Assembly (NCBI RefSeq): GCF_900446215.1
Contig: NZ_UAQZ01000013.1
Coordinates: forward strand, 372,001 to 436,000
Direction: 5' to 3'
Length of the DNA: 64,000 nt
From: Burkholderia cenocepacia
Lineage (GTDB): Bacteria > Pseudomonadota > Gammaproteobacteria > Burkholderiales > Burkholderiaceae
Shown: one piece after another, positions 16,426 through 23,995 of the stretch
How positions within the stretch are numbered: position 1 is the stretch's first letter
How the letters are laid out: the number at the start of each line of letters is the position of its first letter
Program-made: the position numbers and the translations under genes
Notes under the pieces: generated by a model
Seen by the model: the letters and a program-made list of their open reading frames with translations, nothing else
What the model was told of the DNA's origin: nothing
The model's database searches: none

Positions 16426-18801
16426 TCACTCCGCTGCGCCGATATCCGCGATGCGCGCCCGCTGCGCGTGCGCGGCACCGTCCGCCGCGAAGCGCGCCGG
16501 CAGCGACACGATCGTCTCGAACGCGCGATACGGCGCCCCGACGCGATCGTCGGTGAAGCGCAGCGCGATATCGCCGCCGTCGCGCTTCAGGAAGTTGCGC
16601 ACCGCGTCCATGCCGACGCCGCGCCCCGATACTTCGGTCACCGTCCGCGCGGTCGAGAAGCCCGGCCGGAAGATCAGCTCGGCGACCTCCTCGTCGGACA
16701 GCGCCGCTTCGCTGTCGGCATCGATCCAGCCGCGCTCGCGCGCGATGCCGCGAATCCGGTCGAGCGCAAGGCCGCGGCCGTCGTCGCCGAGCACGAACCA
16801 CAGCTCGCCGCCGCCCACGCCGACCGCGATGTCGATCGTGCCGGACGCCGCCTTGCCGGCCGCGCGCCGCTCGTCGGACGATTCGATCCCGTGGTCGATC
16901 GCATTGCGCAGCAGGTGCATGAACACGTTCTTCAGCGTCGCAACGATCTCGCTGCGCACGCGCTGGCCGTGACTGTCGATATGCACGACGGGCGCCGGCT
17001 TGCCGAGCTCGGCCGCGAGCGACGGCAGCGACTCGATCACGCCGCCGAGCGCGTCGCCGATCCCTTGCGTGCCGAGCTGGCTCAGCATGCGCCGCACCGC
17101 ATCGCGCGCCGCGTGCCAGTCGGACGCGTTCGCCGGATCGGCGCCGTCGAGCACGCGCAGGCTCTCGCTGATGTGCGCGCGCTCGACCATCAGGTAGTCG
17201 GCGCCATGCTGCGCCGGCTCGCCGCTGCGGCCGAGCGTGACCGCGTTGATCGTCGCGTAGTGGTCGACGGCTTCACGTACGCGCGCCAGATCCTCCATCA
17301 GCGCGTCGCGGTTCCACTCGGGGCCGCTGTCCGCGCGGCGCAGCGATTCGTACGCCTGCTCCGCTTCGTGGACGATGTTCGTCAGATGCTGCAGGCTGTA
17401 CGTGCGCGCATTGCCCTTGATCGTGTGCATGTTGCGGAACAGCGCGGCGACGATCGAGTGATCGGCGCGCTCGTGCTGGCGGATCATCCGCTCGTTCTCG
17501 CTGAGGAAGCCCTTCGCGCTGTGCACGAAGTCGTGGAACTTGTCCTGGCTGATCGACAGGATCTCGCCGATCATCTCCAGGCGGCGCTGCTGCTCGCCGG
17601 CCTGCGCGGTCAGCTCGCGGATCTCGGTCACGTCGCGCACGCACAGCATCAGGCGCACGACCGTGTCGGTCTCGTCGGTGATCGCCGACCAGCTCAGGTC
17701 GAGCCACTTCTCGCGGCCGTCCGGCATCCGCTTCGCGACCTCGTTGACGAGCAGGTGCTCGTTGAACGCGAAGTTCATGCTGTCTTCGCCAAGGCATGCG
17801 TGCACGGCCGCGTCGACCTGCGAGCGCGCGTCGGCGCCGATCGCCGAATCGTCGAACACGAGCGCCATCAGGTCGCGGCCGGCGATGTCGTTCGTCTCGA
17901 AGATGGTTTCGAGGTACGCCGAATACTCGGCATGCACGACGCCGCCTTCGACGACGGTCAGGATGCCCTGCTGCATGTTCTGCAGCATCGCCTGGATGTC
18001 GGCCGTCTTCTGCTTCAGTTGCGCGGCGTTCTCCTGGATCTTCTCGATCATCCCGTTGAACGCGACGATCGAGTGGCCGATTTCGTCCATCCGGCCCACC
18101 GGCACGCGGCGCGTGAAATCCTGGCTCGTCGCGATCTCGCTCATCGCCGTCTGCATCCCGATCAACGGGCGCGTGATCTGGCGATACAGCACGAAGCCGA
18201 GCGCGGTCAGCAGCACGATCACCGTGCCGGCGACGCCCGCGATCGCGGTCGCCGTGGTCGCGAGCATCCCGTTCAGCGCGCCGATCGCGTCGTCCTTCTG
18301 GCGGTTCTTCTCGACGCGCAGCGTGTCGACGATGCTTTCGAGCTCATCGCGATACTGCGCGACGTTCGCGAACAGGTAGGCCTGCGCCATCTCGGCCTTG
18401 CCGTCCGTCTTCATCTTCACGGTGTCGTCGATCGCCGCGAAATAGTTCGTGGCGCTGTCCTTCGCCTGCGCGACGAGCCCTTCCTGCGCGCGGCCGACCG
18501 CCGATTTCGCCTGCGCGTCGAGTGCGGCGCGCAGCGCGGCCTGCTTCGCCTTCAGCTCGTCGCGCGCCTGGGCGGCGGTGTTCGCGTCGGGCGCGTAGAC
18601 GAGCGTCATCGTCGCGATCTGGATGTTCTTCACATCGGCGACGAGATCCGCCGACGCGAGCGCGCTCGGCACGATTCCCTGGGTGACCTGACGCACCTCG
18701 GATGCGCTCTTGCGCGTCTGGTACACGGCATAAGCGCCGATCGCGGACAGCGCGAAGAACGTCAGGACGACTAGCAGCGTAATGCGATGACGGATGGTCA
18801 T
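16426..18801 (-). CDS. membrane-bound receptor/CheA hybrid: 4HB-HAMP-PAS-HPt-HATPase kinase
   Basis: This 791-residue protein merges a chemoreceptor-like front with a CheA-like back. Helices at about 7-28 and 183-206 flank a four-helix-bundle periplasmic domain; HAMP covers about 207-260; a PAS-like region about 275-395 ends in CVRDVTEIREL. The HPt domain carries H459 in MHTIKGNARTY. The ATPase has the N-box LLRNAIDHGIE (630-640), GDDGRGL (672-678) and GRGVGMDAV (726-734). It lacks the CheW-like P5 domain of CheA. It is the first gene of the cassette; the other four follow with gaps of at most 29 bases or overlaps. It should autophosphorylate H459 and feed the CheY-like protein. Confidence 0.9.
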   Translation of the reverse strand: MTIRHRITLLVVLTFFALSAIGAYAVYQTRKSASEVRQVTQGIVPSALASADLVADVKNIQIATMTLVYAPDANTAAQARDELKAKQAALRAALDAQAKSAVGRAQEGLVAQAKDSATNYFAAIDDTVKMKTDGKAEMAQAYLFANVAQYRDELESIVDTLRVEKNRQKDDAIGALNGMLATTATAIAGVAGTVIVLLTALGFVLYRQITRPLIGMQTAMSEIATSQDFTRRVPVGRMDEIGHSIVAFNGMIEKIQENAAQLKQKTADIQAMLQNMQQGILTVVEGGVVHAEYSAYLETIFETNDIAGRDLMALVFDDSAIGADARSQVDAAVHACLGEDSMNFAFNEHLLVNEVAKRMPDGREKWLDLSWSAITDETDTVVRLMLCVRDVTEIRELTAQAGEQQRRLEMIGEILSISQDKFHDFVHSAKGFLSENERMIRQHERADHSIVAALFRNMHTIKGNARTYSLQHLTNIVHEAEQAYESLRRADSGPEWNRDALMEDLARVREAVDHYATINAVTLGRSGEPAQHGADYLMVERAHISESLRVLDGADPANASDWHAARDAVRRMLSQLGTQGIGDALGGVIESLPSLAAELGKPAPVVHIDSHGQRVRSEIVATLKNVFMHLLRNAIDHGIESSDERRAAGKAASGTIDIAVGVGGGELWFVLGDDGRGLALDRIRGIARERGWIDADSEAALSDEEVAELIFRPGFSTARTVTEVSGRGVGMDAVRNFLKRDGGDIALRFTDDRVGAPYRAFETIVSLPARFAADGAAHAQRARIADIGAAE

Positions 18802-18897
18802 GAGTACAGCTCCCCGCAGCGATCCGGGTTCGATCGCCCTCTGGTCTATTGAAAGAATATGAGCGCCGAATTATCGGGGATGGTGTATGACTGTCCG

Positions 18898-18920
18898 ATG
18901 ACCGAAAATCAATCGGTCAT
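18898..18920. promoter_or_regulatory. 8-bp inverted repeat upstream of the kinase gene
   Basis: ATGACCGA (18898-18905) and TCGGTCAT (18913-18920) form a perfect inverted repeat around AAATCAA. It lies about 100 bases before the kinase start and could be an operator for the cassette. Confidence 0.4.
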
Positions 18921-18958
18921 TGAGAAAAATGAAATGAATAATTGCGCGGGGAAAAGCC

Positions 18959-18985
18959 TAAAGTTTTTGGTCGGCTTGCCGTTAA
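18959..18985 (+). promoter_or_regulatory. sigma-28 (FliA)-like promoter facing right
   Basis: TAAA (18959-18962, within TAAAGTTTTT), a 15-base spacer and GCCGTTAA (18978-18985) match the flagellar sigma-28 consensus TAAA-N15-GCCGATAA at all but one position. It reads away from the kinase cassette toward vapC, which is on the other strand. No gene in the right orientation follows. Confidence 0.6.
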
Positions 18986-18990
18986 CTTTC

Positions 18991-19018
18991 CGCCGCCATA
19001 CCCCGTATGGATGCGGCG
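18991..19018 (+). ncRNA. hairpin at the predicted 5' end of the sigma-28-like transcript
   Basis: CGCCG-CCATAC (18991-19001) pairs with GTATGG and CGGCG (19005-19010, 19014-19018) around a CCC loop, with a 3-base ATG bulge. It starts six bases after the -10 box, where transcription would begin. A short non-coding RNA or a relic leader are both possible. No clear terminator was found, though T-runs occur at about 19127-19142. Confidence 0.25.
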
Positions 19019-19202
19019 TTCGACGAATCGCACGAATAGCGGATATTCATTGTTTTATTCATGCTCCGCAAAATCCGTTCTATTGAATGCCGGAAAAACG
19101 TTTGCGTATTATCGGCGGGTCGTCTTTTTCTGACACCTTTTTATGCTCTACGCGGGGTTTGTCGGGCAGGTTCGTTAATGTCGATCTTGCATGACCTACC
19201 GT

Positions 19203-19610
19203 TCAGTCTGCGCTCGGTTCGGCTAGCCAGTCTTCGAATTGCAGCCGCGGAACGCGCTCGAATTCGCGGACGTTGTGCGTGACCAGCACCAGTTGCCGCG
19301 CGCGCGCCTGCCCTGCGATCAAGGCGTCGTATGGACCAATCGGCGTGCCGGCCGCGATCAGGTGCGCGCGAATTTCACCCGCATGCTGTGCATCCTCGGT
19401 GTCGAATGATACGACCTCGAACTGCAACGCCTCGACACGCGCGACGTTCGCCGCCGCTCGCTGGCTCTTGTACGCGCCGTAGTAAAGCGCGTGCGCGACG
19501 ATCGCGGGGATCCCGAAATCGGCCGGGTGCCAGGCATGCAAACGGGCCAGTATCGCCGGCTCGCCTTTGAGAATGGCGATCACCGCGTTGGTATCCAGCA
19601 GGAACTTCAT
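19203..19610 (-). CDS. vapC: VapC-like PIN-domain toxin with altered catalytic residue
   Basis: This 135-residue PIN-domain protein belongs to type II toxin-antitoxin systems, where VapC cleaves RNA. The first acidic residue is D6 in MKFLLDTNAV. The Asp in GTPIGPYDALIAGQA and THNVREF are present. At residue 41 the sequence is VAHALYYGAY, where relatives generally have Glu (HELYYGA); the codon is GCG, one change from GAG. That Glu is a metal ligand in active VapC, so activity may be reduced or lost. The ATG at 19610 overlaps the vapB stop in an ATGA arrangement. Confidence 0.88.
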   Translation of the reverse strand: MKFLLDTNAVIAILKGEPAILARLHAWHPADFGIPAIVAHALYYGAYKSQRAAANVARVEALQFEVVSFDTEDAQHAGEIRAHLIAAGTPIGPYDALIAGQARARQLVLVTHNVREFERVPRLQFEDWLAEPSAD

Positions 19611-19849
19611 TCGAACACGTCCAGGCCCGAGCGCTCCTGAGCGGACGGCTGTGTGGTCGCGGCAGCCTCGAAATCGGCGTCCACCGGACCGATCAGCGGT
19701 GCCAGCCAAGCCCAGTCTTGCGGCATCGGCTCGAGAATGACGGCCGCCCCGTGGCGGCGGATGCGAACCTCGGCCGTATCGAAGCGGAAATCCTTCGGCA
19801 GCCGGACAGCCTGCGAGCCGCCATGCTTGAAGAGCTTTGCAGTATCCAT
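19607..19849 (-). CDS. vapB: VapB-like antitoxin
   Basis: This 80-residue protein has the AbrB/SpoVT-type swapped-hairpin start MDTAKLFKHGGSQAVRLPKDF, with the G-x-S-Q-A-V-R-L-P motif typical of VapB/MazE DNA-binding domains. The C-terminal half (WAWLAPLIGPVDADF) would wrap the toxin. It precedes and overlaps vapC. Antitoxins of this type repress their own operon, and inverted repeats are present just upstream at 19870-19884. GGATGGAGCG precedes the ATG at 19849 with a GGAG spaced two to five bases, which is rather close. Confidence 0.88.
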   Translation of the reverse strand: MDTAKLFKHGGSQAVRLPKDFRFDTAEVRIRRHGAAVILEPMPQDWAWLAPLIGPVDADFEAAATTQPSAQERSGLDVFE

Positions 19850-19863
19850 CGCTCCATCCTCAC

Positions 19864-19884
19864 GTATCTACAGAATGTATCTGT
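19864..19884. promoter_or_regulatory. candidate vapBC operator
   Basis: ACAGA-ATGTA-TCTGT (19870-19884) is a perfect 5-bp inverted repeat, overlapping a direct repeat of GTATCT at 19864 and 19877 (13 bases apart). It lies 20 bases upstream of the vapB ATG, a common place for VapB(C) binding. Confidence 0.45.
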
Positions 19885-20107
19885 TTTATCAACTGTACGT
19901 GAGTATGACGAGTCGTCCACTTGGCCTGTCGTCGGCGTATATCCGGGCCGTCCGGCCATGCCTGGCCGCGTGATATCGCGATCCGTTCCCGCAACGAACG
20001 GCGCCCCGATTCATTCCGGAGAGGAAACAATCAATCCCGCCCCGGCGATTCCCCTCCCGATCCGCCCGCTCTAGACTGTCGCATCGATCCCTTTCCGGAC
20101 CCACGCG

Positions 20108-20791
20108 ATGACCGACGCCCTGCCGCTGACCACCGATCCCGAATCCGGCCTGCAGTACCGTTTGCGCCCGGCCGCCGGCCGCGCCGCCGCCCGCCTGTTG
20201 CTGCTGCACGGCGTCGGCGGCAACGAAACCAACCTGCTGAACGTGGCCGACGCGATCGATCCGCGCATCGAAATCGCGTTCCTGCGCGGCCCGCTCACGT
20301 TCGGGCCCAGTCAGCATGCGTGGTTTCCGGTGCGTTTCGGCCCGAACGGCCCTGAAATCGATGCGGCGCGCGCGGACGAGAGCCGCGTGCAACTGGTCAC
20401 GCTGCTGCACGCCTTCCGCGCACAGGATGGCGCGGCGCCCGCGTTGCCGACCGTGATCGCCGGCTTCAGCCAGGGCGGCATCATGAGCGCGAGCGTCGGC
20501 CTCACGTCGCCGGGCGACGTGAGCGCGTTCGCCGTGCTGTGCGGGCGCATCCTGCCGGAAATCGATCCGCTGATCGCGCCGCGCGACGCGCTGCGCCCGC
20601 TTCACGCGCTGATCATGCATGGCCGCTTCGACGACAAGCTGCCCGTCTCGTGGGCGGACAAGGCCGATGCGACACTCGCGGCGCTCGGCGTCGCGCACGA
20701 CACGCGGCTGTATGCGGCCGGGCACGAGCTGACCGCGGAGATGGCCGGCGATTTCGGCCGATGGGTCGGCGAGCGCACCGGGTTGAACTGA
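20108..20791 (+). CDS. alpha/beta-hydrolase, carboxylesterase/phospholipase family
   Basis: This 227-residue soluble hydrolase has the order of the carboxylesterase/YpfH-type family: LLLLHGVGGNETN near residues 30-42 (oxyanion hole), nucleophile Ser in IAGFSQGG near 118-125, acid Asp in HGRFDDKLPV near 174-183 and catalytic His in YAAGHELT near 205-212. No signal peptide is seen, so it is probably cytoplasmic. The ATG at 20108 fits the homology start but has no strong Shine-Dalgarno. It stands alone between vapBC and a convergent amino-acid permease. Substrate is unknown. Confidence 0.87.
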   Translation: MTDALPLTTDPESGLQYRLRPAAGRAAARLLLLHGVGGNETNLLNVADAIDPRIEIAFLRGPLTFGPSQHAWFPVRFGPNGPEIDAARADESRVQLVTLLHAFRAQDGAAPALPTVIAGFSQGGIMSASVGLTSPGDVSAFAVLCGRILPEIDPLIAPRDALRPLHALIMHGRFDDKLPVSWADKADATLAALGVAHDTRLYAAGHELTAEMAGDFGRWVGERTGLN

Positions 20792-20803
20792 CTCGAACCC
20801 AAC

Positions 20804-20847
20804 GCACCGGGGGCGCCCGCCCGCGAACGGACCGGCGCCCCCGGTGC
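20804..20847. terminator. strong bidirectional terminator hairpin
   Basis: A perfect 14-bp stem (20804-20817 with 20834-20847) closes a 16-base loop between the convergent esterase and permease genes. It starts 13 bases after the esterase stop and 18 bases after the permease stop in the other direction. Confidence 0.7.
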
Positions 20848-20864
20848 ATGACATCACGCGCGCG

Positions 20865-22370
20865 TCACGCGTTCCGCGCAGGATCCGCAACGGCACGCAC
20901 GGATGCCGGCATCGCCGCCGCCCGCTCGCGCTCGGCGCCACGTTTCGCCAGCTTCCAGCCGATCACCAGCGCGAGCACGACGACGGGAATCGTCGCGATG
21001 GTCCACGTGCCGCCCGGATAGTCGAACGCCATCAGCACCAGCACGCCGACGAGGAAAGCGAGCGTGAGCCACGACGTGAACGGCGCACCCGGCATCCGGA
21101 ACGACACGGCTTTCATCTCGCCGCGATCGACCGCGCGGCGGAACAGGATCTGGCACATCACGATGAAGCCCCACGTCGTGATGATCCCGAGCGACGCCAT
21201 GTTCAGCACGATCTCGAACGCCTGGGCCGGCACGATGTAGTTCAGCGGCACGCCGATCGCGTTGATCGCCACCGTGATCAGGATCCCGCCGTACGGCACG
21301 CCGCGCGCGTTCATCCGCGACACGAAACGCGGCGCCGAGCCGCCCATCGCGAGCGAGCGCAGCACGCGGCCCGTCGAATAGAGGCCGGAATTCAGGCTCG
21401 ACAGCGCGGCCGTCAGCACCACGACGTTCATCACCGTGCCGACGTACGGCACGCCGAGCTTGCTGAAGAACGTGACGAACGGGCTTTCGTGCGCGCTGTA
21501 CGCGGTCCACGGCAGCAGCATCGTCAGCAGCACGACCGAGCCGACATAGAACAGCGCGATGCGCCACATCACGCTGTTGATCGCCTTCGGCAGCACCTTG
21601 CGCGCATCGGCCGTCTCGCCCGCGGCGACGCCGACGAGCTCGATGCTCGCGTATGCGAACACGACACCCTGCACGATCAGCACGGCCGGCAGGATCCCGT
21701 GCGGGAAGATCCCGCCGTGATCCGCGATGACATGCAGCCCCGGCATCTGCCCCGCCACCGGATGGCCGCTCGCGAGAAACACCGCGCCGACCGCGAGAAA
21801 CACCGCGAGCGTGCCGACCTTGACGAGCGAGAACCAGAACTCCATCTCGCCGAACACCTTCACGCCGATCATGTTCATCACCGATACGATCCCGAGCGCG
21901 CCGAGCGCGAACACCCATTGCGGCACGTCGGTGAAGACGGCCCAGTACTTCATGTAGATCGCGACCGCGGTGATGTCGACGATGCCGGTCGTCGCCCAGT
22001 TCAGGTAGTACATCCAGCCCGCGACGAACGACGCCCGCTCGCCCATGAACTCCCGTGCGTACGACACGAAGCTGCCGCTGGTCGGCCGGTGCATCACCAG
22101 CTCGCCGAGCGCACGCATGATCAGGAACGCGAACACGCCGCACACGAGATAGACGAGCGCGAGCGCGGGCCCCGCGCTTTGCAGGCGCCCGCCCGCGCCG
22201 AGAAAGAGGCCGGTGCCGATCGCACCGCCCATCGCGATCATCTGCACGTGCCGCGGCTTCAACTGCTTCGCATAGCCGGCTTCGTGCGACGCGAACATCG
22301 CATCGGGATCGGCATGAGCGGCATCCGCGCCGCCGGCCGGGCCGGCCGGGCGTTCGCTGGTGTGTTTCAT
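20865..22370 (-). CDS. ansP: AAT-family amino-acid permease, AnsP-like
   Basis: This 501-residue, 12-helix permease belongs to the amino acid transporter family of the APC superfamily. Family segments include RHVQMIAMGGAIGTGLFLG, ALGELVMHRPTSGSF, ASIELVGVAAGE and SSLNSGLYSTGR. Together with the adjacent aspartase and asparaginase it most likely imports L-asparagine. The start at 22370 has GGAG seven bases upstream. It lies 77 bases downstream of aspA on the same strand, with a hairpin between them, so the two may form an operon. It is convergent with the esterase. Confidence 0.87.
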   Translation of the reverse strand: MKHTSERPAGPAGGADAAHADPDAMFASHEAGYAKQLKPRHVQMIAMGGAIGTGLFLGAGGRLQSAGPALALVYLVCGVFAFLIMRALGELVMHRPTSGSFVSYAREFMGERASFVAGWMYYLNWATTGIVDITAVAIYMKYWAVFTDVPQWVFALGALGIVSVMNMIGVKVFGEMEFWFSLVKVGTLAVFLAVGAVFLASGHPVAGQMPGLHVIADHGGIFPHGILPAVLIVQGVVFAYASIELVGVAAGETADARKVLPKAINSVMWRIALFYVGSVVLLTMLLPWTAYSAHESPFVTFFSKLGVPYVGTVMNVVVLTAALSSLNSGLYSTGRVLRSLAMGGSAPRFVSRMNARGVPYGGILITVAINAIGVPLNYIVPAQAFEIVLNMASLGIITTWGFIVMCQILFRRAVDRGEMKAVSFRMPGAPFTSWLTLAFLVGVLVLMAFDYPGGTWTIATIPVVVLALVIGWKLAKRGAERERAAAMPASVRAVADPARNA

Positions 22371-22399
22371 CGTGAGTCTCCGTCGTTTGTTGATGTGTC

Positions 22400-22419
22400 G
22401 CGCCCCGCTTCGGGGGCGC
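22400..22419. terminator. hairpin between aspA and ansP
   Basis: GCGCCCC (22400-22406) pairs with GGGGCGC (22413-22419). On the strand of aspA and ansP no U-run follows, so it may be a processing or attenuation element rather than a full stop. Confidence 0.35.
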
Positions 22420-22447
22420 TTTCGGTACGGTCGCGAACCGGCTGGCG

Positions 22448-23854
22448 TCAGCGCGCCCGAGGCCGGATCAGCGCTTCCGGTTGCAGCGCTTCGTCGAGTT
22501 GCGCAGCGGTCATCAGCTCGCGGGCCAGCACGACCTCGCGGATCGATTTGCCGGTCGCATGCGCTTCGGCGGCCACGGCGGTCGCGCGCTTGTAGCCGAT
22601 GTACGGATTCAGCGCGGTCGCGAGCGCGACCGAGCGCTCCATCGTTTCGCGCAGCCGCTCGGGGTTCGCGGTGATGCCGCTCACGCAGCGCTGCGCGAGC
22701 GTCGTGCAGGCGGCCGTCAGGTGGCTGAAGCTGCGGAACAGCGCGCTCGCGATCACCGGTTCGAACGCGTTGAGCTGAAGCTGGCCGGCTTCGGCCGCGA
22801 AGGTGATGGTCAGGTCGTTGCCGAACACCTCGAACGCGACCTGGTTGACGACTTCCGGGATCACCGGATTCACCTTGCCGGGCATGATCGACGAACCGGC
22901 CTGCACCGGCGGCAGGTTGATCTCGCCGAAGCCCGCGCGCGGGCCGCTCGACAGCAGTCGCAGGTCGTTGCAGATCTTCGACAGCTTGACGGCGATCCGC
23001 TTGAGCACGCCCGACACCTGGACGAACGCGCCGCAATCCTGCGTCGCCTCGATCAGGTTCGGCGCGGTGCTCAGGTCGAGCCCGGTGATGCGCCGCAGCG
23101 CGGCCAGCGCCTTCTCCGCGTACTCCGGATGCGCGGTGATGCCCGTGCCGATCGCGGTCGCGCCGAGGTTGATCTCGCGAATCAGCCAGCCGGCCTCCTG
23201 CAGCCGCGCGATGTCCTCCGTCAGCATCACCGCGTAGGTCGAGAACTCCTGGCCGAGCGTCATCGGCACCGCGTCCTGCAACTGCGTGCGGCCGAGCTTC
23301 AGCAAGCCGGCGAACGCGTCGGCGCGCTCCGCGAACGCATCGCGCAGCCGCGCCATCGCTTCGAGCAGATGCTCGACCGCGAAGCACGTCGCGATCCGGA
23401 TCGCGGTCGGATAGACGTCGTTGGTGCTCTGCGCGAGATTGACGTGTTCGTTCGGATGCAGGTATTCGTACTGCCCGCGCGCGTGTCCCATGATTTCGAG
23501 CGCGCGGTTGCAGATCACCTCGTTCGCGTTCATGTTGGTCGACGTGCCGGCGCCGCCCTGGATCACGTCGACGACGAACTGGTCGTGCAGCCGCCCTTCG
23601 CGGATCTCGACGCACGCGGCGGCGATCGCATCGCGGTACGGCCGCGGCAGCAGCCCGAGTTCGCAGTTGGCGTCGGCCGCCGCTTCCTTCACGGCCGCGA
23701 GCGCCATCACGAGGTACGGCAGCGACGCAATGGTGCGGCCCGAAATGTCGAAATTCTCTTTCGCGCGCAGCGTGTGGACGCCGTAGTAGGCGGCATCCGG
23801 AATACTTCGTTTCCCTAAAAGATCCGCTTCGACGCGGAAGCCGTTTTCTGCCAT
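22448..23854 (-). CDS. aspA: aspartate ammonia-lyase
   Basis: This 468-residue enzyme of the fumarase/aspartase superfamily converts L-aspartate to fumarate and ammonia. It carries the signature GSSIMPGKVNP with the catalytic Ser loop, the substrate loops GGAGTSTNMNANEV and STNDVYPTA, and the LGRTQLQDAVPMTLGQE segment. These features favour aspartase over fumarase. AGGAGG lies six bases before the ATG at 23854. With the downstream permease and nearby asparaginase it forms an asparagine/aspartate catabolic unit. A LysR gene is divergent from it, 141 bases away. Confidence 0.93.
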   Translation of the reverse strand: MAENGFRVEADLLGKRSIPDAAYYGVHTLRAKENFDISGRTIASLPYLVMALAAVKEAAADANCELGLLPRPYRDAIAAACVEIREGRLHDQFVVDVIQGGAGTSTNMNANEVICNRALEIMGHARGQYEYLHPNEHVNLAQSTNDVYPTAIRIATCFAVEHLLEAMARLRDAFAERADAFAGLLKLGRTQLQDAVPMTLGQEFSTYAVMLTEDIARLQEAGWLIREINLGATAIGTGITAHPEYAEKALAALRRITGLDLSTAPNLIEATQDCGAFVQVSGVLKRIAVKLSKICNDLRLLSSGPRAGFGEINLPPVQAGSSIMPGKVNPVIPEVVNQVAFEVFGNDLTITFAAEAGQLQLNAFEPVIASALFRSFSHLTAACTTLAQRCVSGITANPERLRETMERSVALATALNPYIGYKRATAVAAEAHATGKSIREVVLARELMTAAQLDEALQPEALIRPRAR

Positions 23855-23942
23855 CGTGCCCTCCTGAATGTCTCGTGCCGCTCGTCGTGCGCCGCTTCCC
23901 GACGCGACGGGTTCGCATTCTATGCCTTTGCAAAAACAACCT

Positions 23943-23964
23943 CGCTTCTGTATTATCGAAAGCG
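23943..23964. promoter_or_regulatory. candidate LysR operator between aspA and its regulator
   Basis: CGCTT (23943-23947) and AAGCG (23960-23964) are inverted around 12 bases. The flanks AAAACAACCT on the left and GTTTTG on the right extend the symmetry imperfectly. The site lies 32 bases before the LysR start and about 90 before aspA. Confidence 0.35.
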
Positions 23965-23995
23965 GTTTTGCGTGGGACGCAATAGCGAGAATCGA

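Larger units (their letters stand above)
18802..19202. other. AT-rich intergenic region upstream of the chemosensory-like cassette
   Basis: These 401 bases are much richer in A/T than the rest of the window. They hold an 8-bp inverted repeat at 18898-18920, a sigma-28-like promoter at 18959-18985 and a hairpin at 18991-19018. Short frames are open on the plus strand but none has a convincing start or protein features. The composition suggests a transferred or remnant segment. Confidence 0.6.

Noticed and set aside
18870..18880. A sigma-28-like -10 box (CCCGATAA) on the minus strand before the kinase gene
   Set aside because: No TAAA box lies 14-16 bases upstream of it, so it is not a supported promoter.
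18942..19133. A 63-codon plus-strand frame near the sigma-28-like promoter
   Set aside because: Its start lies before the promoter start point, no ribosome site is clear, and the peptide has no features.
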